Part shown: one piece after another, positions 1 to 5,527 of the stretch
How the letters are laid out: every line of letters starts with the position of its first letter
Numbering within the stretch: position 1 is the stretch's first letter
Assembly: GCA_001438335.1 (NCBI GenBank)
Contig: LIBV01000054.1
Span: forward strand, 1-6,283
Direction of reading: 5' to 3'
DNA: 6,283 bases
Source of the DNA: Pelagibacteraceae bacterium BACL5 MAG-120820-bin39
Lineage (GTDB): Bacteria; Pseudomonadota; Alphaproteobacteria; Pelagibacterales; Pelagibacteraceae
Program-made: the position numbers and the translations under genes
The notes under the pieces: model-generated
The model's input: the letters and a program-made list of their open reading frames with translations, nothing else
What the model was told of the DNA's origin: nothing
The model's database searches: none

Positions 1-1171
1 CGCCAAAACTTCTTTTTTTATCAAAAGAATTTCTATTTCTTTTATTTTTAGTTGAATTACTTTTAAAATTATTTTGTGAAGATTTAAAATTTGGATCTAT
101 TAATCTACTAATTGAGTTCCACATTGCTCTGTCATCTCTTGTAAGAAATGTTAATGCCGATCCATTTGAACCTGCTCTAGCAGTTCGACCTATTCGATGA
201 ACATAATCTTCTGGTACTTGTGGCAAATCAAAATTAATAACATGCTCTATTAATGGTATGTCTAAACCTCTTGCAGCTACATCAGTTGCAATTAAAATTC
301 TTTTAATTCCTTTTCTAAAACCACTGATCACTCTATCTCTTTTGCTTTGTCTTAAATCTCCATGAATTGCATCAGCTGAGTGTCCTTCTTCTTTTAATCG
401 TTTGACCATTCTATCAGCATTTCTTTTAGTTTTGACAAATACTAAAATTGATCCTTTTCTTGCTAGCAACTGATTTACCAATTCATCATATTTATTTTCT
501 TTAAATACTTCTAAGGTCTCTTGTTTTATTTTCGCTATTGGAACGGAAGTTGAGCCTGCTGAAATTCTTTCTGGTTGATTTAAATATCTTTCAGATATTT
601 TTAAAATATTACCAGGTAAAGTTGCTGAAAATAACAAAGTTTGATGCTCTTTAGGTATAAAGTTCAAAACCATTTCTATCTGAGGTGTAAACCCCATATC
701 AAGCATTCTATCCGTTTCATCTAAAACTAAATATTTTGTTGCCTTAAGATTTAAACTTTTTCTTTTAAGATGATCATTAATTCTACCAGGAGTGCCAACA
801 ATTATTCTCGATCTATTATTTAACTGCTTTAATTGGCGCTGCATTGCTTCCCCACCAATTAATAATGCAGATTTAATATTTATTTTATCCCCTAAAAGAG
901 TTTTAATTGCATCCATAACTTGTGATGCCAGTTCTCTTGTAGGACACATCACCAATGCCATGGCTTCCTTATCTAAAATTAATTTATTAATTAAAGGAAT
1001 AATAAATGCCAAAGTTTTTCCTGTGCCAGTTTGAGCTGTACCAAGAATATCTTTACCCGTTAAAGCAACAGGAATAGCCATTCCTTGAATAGGAGTTGGT
1101 TTAGTAAATTGCATTTTGCTTAAAGAAAATTTTAAAGCGTCTTCAATTTTTAATGATTCAAAATTTTCCAT
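1..1171 (-). CDS. DEAD-box ATP-dependent RNA helicase (RhlE/DeaD-like), 3' end cut off
   Basis: This is an ATP-dependent RNA helicase of superfamily 2, expected to remodel structured RNA in the cytoplasm (rRNA assembly or mRNA turnover). The frame opens at the ATG at 1171-1169, and 390 residues are visible before the left edge with no stop. All core motifs occur in order: Q motif (F22 to Q29, PTPIQ), motif I AQTGTGKT (46-53), Ia PTRELA (77-82), GG (106-107), Ib TPGR (127-130), motif II DETD (151-154), motif III SAT (182-184), motif IV near LVFVKTK (243-249), motif V ATDVAARGLD (295-304) and motif VI HRIGRTARAG (325-334). Motif II reads DETD instead of DEAD. After about residue 360 comes a basic, Asn/Lys/Ser-rich tail, typical of the unstructured RNA-binding tails of RhlE- and DeaD-type enzymes. 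The start is supported by the usual short distance (about 20 residues) to the Q motif; no Shine-Dalgarno is visible. The gene is divergent from typA. Subfamily is uncertain, so no symbol is given. Confidence 0.95.
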   Translation of the reverse strand, partial: MENFESLKIEDALKFSLSKMQFTKPTPIQGMAIPVALTGKDILGTAQTGTGKTLAFIIPLINKLILDKEAMALVMCPTRELASQVMDAIKTLLGDKINIKSALLIGGEAMQRQLKQLNNRSRIIVGTPGRINDHLKRKSLNLKATKYLVLDETDRMLDMGFTPQIEMVLNFIPKEHQTLLFSATLPGNILKISERYLNQPERISAGSTSVPIAKIKQETLEVFKENKYDELVNQLLARKGSILVFVKTKRNADRMVKRLKEEGHSADAIHGDLRQSKRDRVISGFRKGIKRILIATDVAARGLDIPLIEHVINFDLPQVPEDYVHRIGRTARAGSNGSALTFLTRDDRAMWNSISRLIDPNFKSSQNNFKSNSTKNKRNRNSFDKKRSFG

Positions 1172-1203
1172 TTTATGAAAGAGGGGGTATAGTTTTAAGA
1201 CGA

Positions 1204-1230
1204 ATATTATTTTTTAAATTTGTTTTCCAA
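1204..1230 (-). promoter_or_regulatory. weak candidate promoter for the helicase gene
   Basis: On the minus strand, TTGGAA (1230-1225) resembles a -35 box and TAATAT (1209-1204) a -10 box, about 30 bases before the helicase ATG. The spacer is 15 bp, shorter than the usual 16-18, and AT-rich spacers give chance matches easily. Position between divergent genes is the main support. Confidence 0.25.
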
Positions 1231-1240
1231 GGGATGTCTA

Positions 1241-1254
1241 AACCTTTTTAGGTT
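1241..1254. repeat. short palindrome in the helicase/typA spacer
   Basis: AACCTTTTTAGGTT is an inverted repeat with 5-bp arms (AACCT/AGGTT) around TTTT, lying in the 185-bp spacer between the divergent helicase and typA starts. It could be a small operator or mere chance. It is too short and lacks a following T-run that would make it a terminator. Apart from this dyad and weak promoter-like boxes, the spacer (1172-1356) shows no ORF or RNA gene. Confidence 0.25.
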
Positions 1255-1317
1255 AATAACAACAAATGAATTAATATAAATTAGCTAGATTATTTGATTT
1301 TTAAGAGTTTTTTTAAG

Positions 1318-1345
1318 TTTTCAAATTACTTAATTGATGTATAAG
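1318..1345 (+). promoter_or_regulatory. weak candidate promoter for typA
   Basis: TATAAG at 1340-1345 is a plausible -10 box with TTTTCA at 1318-1323 as a poor -35 (4 of 6 matches to TTGACA, 16-bp spacer). Transcription from it would start only a few bases before the typA ATG, giving a nearly leaderless mRNA. AAGAG (1343-1347), 9 nt before the ATG, may instead act as a weak ribosome binding site if transcription starts further upstream. Confidence 0.25.
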
Positions 1346-1356
1346 AGCCACATTTT

Positions 1357-3183
1357 ATGACTAATAATATTCGAAACATCACAATTATAGCCCATGTCGA
1401 TCATGGTAAAACTACTTTAATTGATAACTTAATGAAACAAAGTGGTTCATTTAGGGAAAATGAAATTGTAGATGAAAGATTAATGGACTCTGGAGAGCTT
1501 GAAAAAGAAAGAGGAATTACAATTTTAGCTAAACCAGCTTCAATCAATTGGAAGGACTCTAGAATTAACATCATAGATACACCAGGTCACCGAGACTTTG
1601 CCGCTGAAGTAGAGCGTGTTTTAAGTATGGCTGATGGTGCTTTACTTTTAATTGACTCGGCTGAAGGTGTTATGCCTCAAACAAAATTCGTGCTATCGAA
1701 AGCTTTAAAACAAGGGCTAAAACCGATTGTTGTAATTAATAAATTAGATAAAGCAGATCAAAGAGCAAATGAAGTTTTAGATGAGACATTTGATTTATTT
1801 GTTAGCTTGGATGCAAATGAAGAACAATTAGATTTCCCTGTATTATATGCTAGTGGTCGATCAGGTTGGGCTGATAAAGAGGTTGATGGTCCAAGAGAAA
1901 ATCTTAACCCATTATTAGATATGATAGTTGAACACGTTAAGCCTGCAAATTTAGATAAAACAAAACCTTTTGCAATGTTATCTACCCTTTTATATGCAGA
2001 TAGTTTTTTAGGAAGAAGTTTAGTTGGAAGAATTACTCAAGGAACAGCAAAAGCCAATCAAGCTATCAAAGCTATAAATTTAAAAGGTGAAAAAGTTGAC
2101 GAAGGTAAATTAACTAAAATTTTTAGATATGAAGGAACTAAAAAAGTTCCAATTGAGGTTGGTGAAGCTGGAGATATTGTTGTTATAGCTGGACTAGAAA
2201 AAGCAAACGTTGCAGATACTATATGTGATTTAGAGGTAAATGAACCAATACCTGCAACTCCAATTGATCCCCCTACAATGTCAATTACTATCACTGTAAA
2301 CACTTCTCCTTTAGCTGGAACTGAAGGTAAAAAATTAACCAGTACTCAAATTAGAGATCGGTTAGTTCAAGAAGCACAAAATAATGTTGGGATATCTTTT
2401 TCAGAAAATCCAGGTAATGACTCTTTTGTAATCAGTGGACGTGGAGAATTAATGTTAGAAATCTTATTAACGCAAATGCGAAGAGAAGGTTTTGAACTTA
2501 CTGTAAGTCCTCCTAAAGTGTTGTACCAAAAAGACGAAAATGGAAATAAATTAGAGCCAATTGAAGAAATTACCATGGATTTAGATGAAGAATACTCATC
2601 AAAAGTAATTGACTCTATGAATAGAAGAAAAGGTAGATTGATAGACTTAAAAGATACAGGTAAAAATAAAAAAAGATTAATTTTCCATGCTCCAACAAGA
2701 GGATTAATGGGTTACACAAGTAGATTTTTAACTTTAACAAAAGGTAATGGTGTAATTAATAGAATTTTTCATTCTTATGGGGCCTTTGAGGGTGAAATGG
2801 AAGGAAGAAGAAATGGTGCATTAATCGCAATGGAACAAGGTAAAGCTGTTGCATTCGCTATATTTAATTTACAGGCACGGGGAGAAATGTTTGTAACACA
2901 TAATGACCCAGTATATCCTGGAATGATAGTTGGATTAGCTCCAAAACCAGGAGATATGATTATAAATGTTATGAAGGGTAAAAAATTAACTAACATGAGA
3001 ACCCAAGGTACTGATGAAAACGTAGTATTAACTCCTGTTCGAAAAATGTCCATCGCTGAACAATTAAGTATGTTAAATACTGATGAAGCTTTAGAGATTA
3101 CTCCTACTTCTTGTAGATTAAGAAAAGCTATTTTAGATCCTCACGAAAGAAAAAGAAGTGAGAAATCTGGAGCTGCAGCCTAG
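1357..3183 (+). CDS. typA: Ribosome-associated translational GTPase TypA/BipA
   Basis: TypA/BipA is an EF-G-like GTPase that binds the ribosome. In E. coli it supports 50S assembly and growth in the cold or under stress. The protein is 608 residues, the normal family length (E. coli about 607), and is complete. The N-terminal G domain shows G1 AHVDHGKTT (12-20), G2 with ERGITI (51-56), G3 DTPGH (74-78), G4 NKLDK (128-132) and a G5-like YASGRSG (164-170). A domain-2 beta barrel follows (about 203-295), then EF-G-like domains with SGRGEL (360-365) and MRREGFEL (374-381). The TypA-specific C-terminal domain contains PTRGLMGY (446-453), QGKAVAFA (494-501) and GKKLTNMR (541-548). The segment after G3 is GHRDFAAEVER where most TypA proteins have GHADFGGEVER, a small deviation. 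The start is chosen because the G domain begins directly after it. The gene is divergent from the helicase, and its TAG stop overlaps the stop of the convergent membrane-protein gene. Confidence 0.98.
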   Translation: MTNNIRNITIIAHVDHGKTTLIDNLMKQSGSFRENEIVDERLMDSGELEKERGITILAKPASINWKDSRINIIDTPGHRDFAAEVERVLSMADGALLLIDSAEGVMPQTKFVLSKALKQGLKPIVVINKLDKADQRANEVLDETFDLFVSLDANEEQLDFPVLYASGRSGWADKEVDGPRENLNPLLDMIVEHVKPANLDKTKPFAMLSTLLYADSFLGRSLVGRITQGTAKANQAIKAINLKGEKVDEGKLTKIFRYEGTKKVPIEVGEAGDIVVIAGLEKANVADTICDLEVNEPIPATPIDPPTMSITITVNTSPLAGTEGKKLTSTQIRDRLVQEAQNNVGISFSENPGNDSFVISGRGELMLEILLTQMRREGFELTVSPPKVLYQKDENGNKLEPIEEITMDLDEEYSSKVIDSMNRRKGRLIDLKDTGKNKKRLIFHAPTRGLMGYTSRFLTLTKGNGVINRIFHSYGAFEGEMEGRRNGALIAMEQGKAVAFAIFNLQARGEMFVTHNDPVYPGMIVGLAPKPGDMIINVMKGKKLTNMRTQGTDENVVLTPVRKMSIAEQLSMLNTDEALEITPTSCRLRKAILDPHERKRSEKSGAAA

Positions 3184-3827
3184 TTAAAAATTTTATCAAC
3201 TAAAAATAATCCAAGAGCTACGCAAGGACCAATCCCAAAAGCGAATAAAAGAGTCCCTATTCCAACTGTTCCACCTAAATACCATCCAACAGAAACAACG
3301 GTTATTTCTAAACTTGCCCTAACAAAAGCAATTGGTAAATTAGTTTTTTTTTGTAAACCAATCATCAAACCATCTCTTGGTCCAGCTCCAAGATTAGAAA
3401 CTAAATAAATACCACCACCAATGCCTACTGTTATTACAGCAATAACAGCTAATAAAATCTGACTCAAAGAATTTTCAGGAGTTGGCACGTATTTAATACA
3501 TAAATCTATCATTATAGAAATAATTACTGCATTTAAAATTGTACCCATACCTGGTTTTTGTTTTAAAAAAATCCATAAAAACAAAACACCTACACTTATT
3601 AAAAAAGTTATTGTTCCAATTGATAGATTAATTTTTAAGGAAATACCCTGAGCCAATACACTCCAGGGTGATGCACCAGAAGAAGAAACAATTAGCAATC
3701 CTTCTCCTAAGCCAAATAAAGTTAAACCAAAACATAAATAAAAAAATGTTAAAAATTTTGGTTTAAAATTATATGGTTTTCCAGAACTCCAAGATACAAT
3801 AGGTATATTTTTAATCTTTAAAAACAT
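3180..3827 (-). CDS. YczE/YitT-type integral membrane protein (COG2364-like)
   Basis: This is a 215-residue polytopic inner-membrane protein of the YczE/YyaS/YitT type. No biochemical function is established for the family, so none is assigned. Hydrophobic segments lie at about 26-48, 70-88, 95-113, 121-143, 167-184 and 189-211. The family signatures are GASPWSVL (51-58) and GAGPRDGLM (147-155), plus PGMGT (92-96) and VGIGT (188-192). The two halves form an internal duplication with a constant offset of 96 residues. A soluble stretch of about 24 residues (MFLKIKNIPI... with VSWSSGKP) precedes the first membrane segment. The ATG at 3827 is the only good start before that segment, but no Shine-Dalgarno is seen upstream. 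The gene is divergent from the DUF6134-like gene across 51 bp. Its TAG stop shares CTAG (3180-3183) with the typA stop, leaving no room for a terminator between them. Confidence 0.88.
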   Translation of the reverse strand: MFLKIKNIPIVSWSSGKPYNFKPKFLTFFYLCFGLTLFGLGEGLLIVSSSGASPWSVLAQGISLKINLSIGTITFLISVGVLFLWIFLKQKPGMGTILNAVIISIMIDLCIKYVPTPENSLSQILLAVIAVITVGIGGGIYLVSNLGAGPRDGLMIGLQKKTNLPIAFVRASLEITVVSVGWYLGGTVGIGTLLFAFGIGPCVALGLFLVDKIFN

Positions 3828-3860
3828 TTTTAATTAATCGCTTCTATTAAATTAAAATTC

Positions 3861-3880
3861 TATTATTGTAATTTTACAAT
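3861..3880. promoter_or_regulatory. inverted repeat spanning the DUF6134-like start codon, with a -10-like box
   Basis: ATTGTAA-TT-TTACAAT (3865-3880) is a perfect 7-bp inverted repeat with a 2-bp centre. Its right arm includes the A and T of the ATG at 3879-3881. TATTAT (3861-3866) is a possible -10 box for the plus-strand gene, but no good -35 accompanies it. TACAAT on the minus strand (3870-3865) could serve as a -10 for the divergent membrane-protein gene. The dyad could be an operator acting on both genes or an mRNA hairpin that hides the start codon. I cannot assign it to a known regulator. No Shine-Dalgarno is present. Confidence 0.35.
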
Positions 3881-4559
3881 GAAAAAATTTTTATTTTTAT
3901 TAATCTTTTTATTTATCTCTTCTAATTCAAATGCGCATATAGCTCATTATAACAATTACAATAAAATAGAAATGGAAATTTTAAGAGATGGAGAAGTGAT
4001 AGGCTATAATTATTATTTTTTTAAAAGAGATGGCAATGAAACTCTGGTCACAAATCAGATCAAATTTACTGTAAAATTATTTGGAGCAACTATTTTTGAT
4101 ATAGAGGGATATGGGGAGGAAAAATATATTGATGATCAGTTAATTTCTTTCAGCTCAAAAACCCTTCAAAATGACAAAGAAAAATTTGTAAATTTAAAAT
4201 TAAACAGAAAAACAAATAAATTTGATATTTTAGGGTCCTCTTATAACGGTGAAGCAAGTTTAAATAATATTGTTGGAAATTGGTGGAGCCATAATATTTT
4301 AACAACTGATAGCCAAATTAGTCCTATTTCTGGTAGCGTTAAGGAACAGGTGGTTACATTTATTAGAAAAGAAAAAATAGATCTTTATGGCAAAACCTAT
4401 GACACTGAACGATTTAAATTAAACTCTAAGGATATGAGCCTACCAAAAGATAAAAGGTTAGAATTTGAAATTTGGTACGATAAAGAAAATAATATTATTA
4501 GAAAAGTAACATATTCAAGAATGGGTAATTGGGAATATAGAGTTAAAAATATTGAGTAA
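3879..4559 (+). CDS. Exported DUF6134-like protein of unknown function
   Basis: This is a 226-residue protein with a clear Sec signal peptide: MKK, a hydrophobic core at about 4-15, and a likely cleavage after SNA at 17-19. No lipobox cysteine follows, so the mature protein is expected to be soluble in the periplasm. No further membrane segments are seen. The mature part looks all-beta. It begins with a strand pair around EILRDGEVIGYNYYFF (33-48), continues through alternating strands to about 120, has a W-rich centre NWWSHNIL (134-141), and ends with the strand LEFEIWYDKENNIIR (194-208). This layout resembles DUF6134 proteins, common in alpha- and gammaproteobacteria: an opening 'xGxxIG' strand, a central W, a 'QTG/SG..' turn and a late 'xxWYD' strand. 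The assignment rests on pattern memory. The start fits the signal peptide exactly. It is divergent from the YczE-like gene and ends 2 bp from the convergent flavoprotein gene. Confidence 0.85.
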   Translation: MKKFLFLLIFLFISSNSNAHIAHYNNYNKIEMEILRDGEVIGYNYYFFKRDGNETLVTNQIKFTVKLFGATIFDIEGYGEEKYIDDQLISFSSKTLQNDKEKFVNLKLNRKTNKFDILGSSYNGEASLNNIVGNWWSHNILTTDSQISPISGSVKEQVVTFIRKEKIDLYGKTYDTERFKLNSKDMSLPKDKRLEFEIWYDKENNIIRKVTYSRMGNWEYRVKNIE

Positions 4560-4561
4560 AA

Positions 4562-5527
4562 CTAGTTATTTATTTTTTTATATAAATCATTTGCACTAAT
4601 CCATCCTGCTTCTAATCTTGGCCCGGCGAACCAATCAGCACAAATTCCTAAATTAATTTTAGGATCCCAATAACTTAAAATATTAAGTTTTTTTGGGTGT
4701 GAAGAGTATTTCCATCCATGATTGAATATTAATTTTGGTTCTTCATATTTAAACCCTGTAAGCTCAAAAAATTTATCAATTAAGATTTTTGAATTAATTT
4801 CTTTATTAACTTTATTTTTATTAATTTTTTTATTTGCCCAGTTATAAGTACTTTGTAGTGTCCATAAATCAAACCTACTTGAAAATCTTTTTTTACTATT
4901 CTCATTTGCGGCCCATCCTAAAATCTTATCATTAAATAAATAGCTACTTGGTTTATTTTTATTTTTTTTTATAACTATCATGACTGTAATATTTGCATCC
5001 ATTTTTAATTTTTTTTTAATAAATGGATGATGAATAAATTTTTTTGATAATTTAACAAGTTGAGGAAATGGACAAGTTAATATCAAGTTTTTGAATTTTT
5101 TTAATTCACCATTTGCAAATTTAAGATTCCAAAATTTATTTTTGTATTCAATTTTTTTAACTTCTGATTGAAAAGAAATATTTATTTTTTTTAGAAGAAA
5201 TTTACAAAGATCGTTATTACCTTTTTTTCCAATAATCTTGACATGATTTTTTTTTTCTCCTTTTTTTAAATAAATATGTTCTCCCTCCCATTTTTTTAAA
5301 ACATTCTTTTTAATCGTACTATTAATAAATTTTTTAAATTTTAGACTTTTTGGAGATATATATTGCATACCATGGTCAAATCCTTGGTTTTTGTTTAACC
5401 TTTTAAATGAAGATCTTCCACCTGGTCCTCGGGCTTTATCAAAAACTTTTACTGAATTTTTTTTATTTAGAAGATTTGCTATTGTTGATCCAGAAATTCC
5501 AGATCCGATTATACAATATTCACTCAT
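4562..5527 (-). CDS. FAD-dependent oxidoreductase, COG3380/renalase-like
   Basis: This is a predicted FAD-binding oxidoreductase of 321 residues. The substrate is unknown. The N-terminal Rossmann motif GSGISG (8-13) is followed by an acidic residue ending the second strand (D30) and then the motif DKARGPGGRSS (30-40), typical of the amine-oxidase/renalase fold. DHGMQYI (51-57) matches the 'DHGAQYF' signature of COG3380 proteins. The C-terminal ADWFAGPRLEAGW (297-309) matches the family's 'GDWLAGGRVEGAW' FAD-contacting segment. There is no signal peptide, so the protein should be cytoplasmic. It is complete and of normal length. Composition is odd: 61 Lys and 6 Arg against 23 Asp plus Glu, and the gene contains A8, A9 and A10 tracts. 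Its ATG overlaps the TGA of pmbA as ATGA and lacks a clear Shine-Dalgarno, so it is probably translated by coupling to pmbA. It ends 2 bp from the convergent DUF6134-like gene. Confidence 0.88.
   Translation of the reverse strand: MSEYCIIGSGISGSTIANLLNKKNSVKVFDKARGPGGRSSFKRLNKNQGFDHGMQYISPKSLKFKKFINSTIKKNVLKKWEGEHIYLKKGEKKNHVKIIGKKGNNDLCKFLLKKINISFQSEVKKIEYKNKFWNLKFANGELKKFKNLILTCPFPQLVKLSKKFIHHPFIKKKLKMDANITVMIVIKKNKNKPSSYLFNDKILGWAANENSKKRFSSRFDLWTLQSTYNWANKKINKNKVNKEINSKILIDKFFELTGFKYEEPKLIFNHGWKYSSHPKKLNILSYWDPKINLGICADWFAGPRLEAGWISANDLYKKINN

Noticed and set aside
792..1034. Plus-strand open frame of 80 codons
   Set aside because: It lies wholly antisense to the conserved helicase core (motifs I to Ib) and has no recognisable features of its own.
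1241..1254. Palindrome AACCTTTTTAGGTT as an intrinsic terminator
   Set aside because: The stem is only 5 bp, no T-run follows, and it lies between two divergent gene starts where no transcript needs to end.
1172..1356. Possible riboswitch or small RNA in the largest spacer
   Set aside because: Only one tiny dyad and AT-rich sequence are visible, with no conserved aptamer-like elements or stable stem-loops.
2058..3053. Three minus-strand open frames of 69 to 92 codons inside typA
   Set aside because: They are antisense shadows of a complete, strongly conserved typA frame and resemble no known family.
3180..5527. The membrane protein, secreted protein and flavoprotein as one new functional system
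   Set aside because: The three genes are on alternating strands with separate promoters, and nothing in their sequences links them to a shared pathway. Adjacency alone is weak in so compact a genome.
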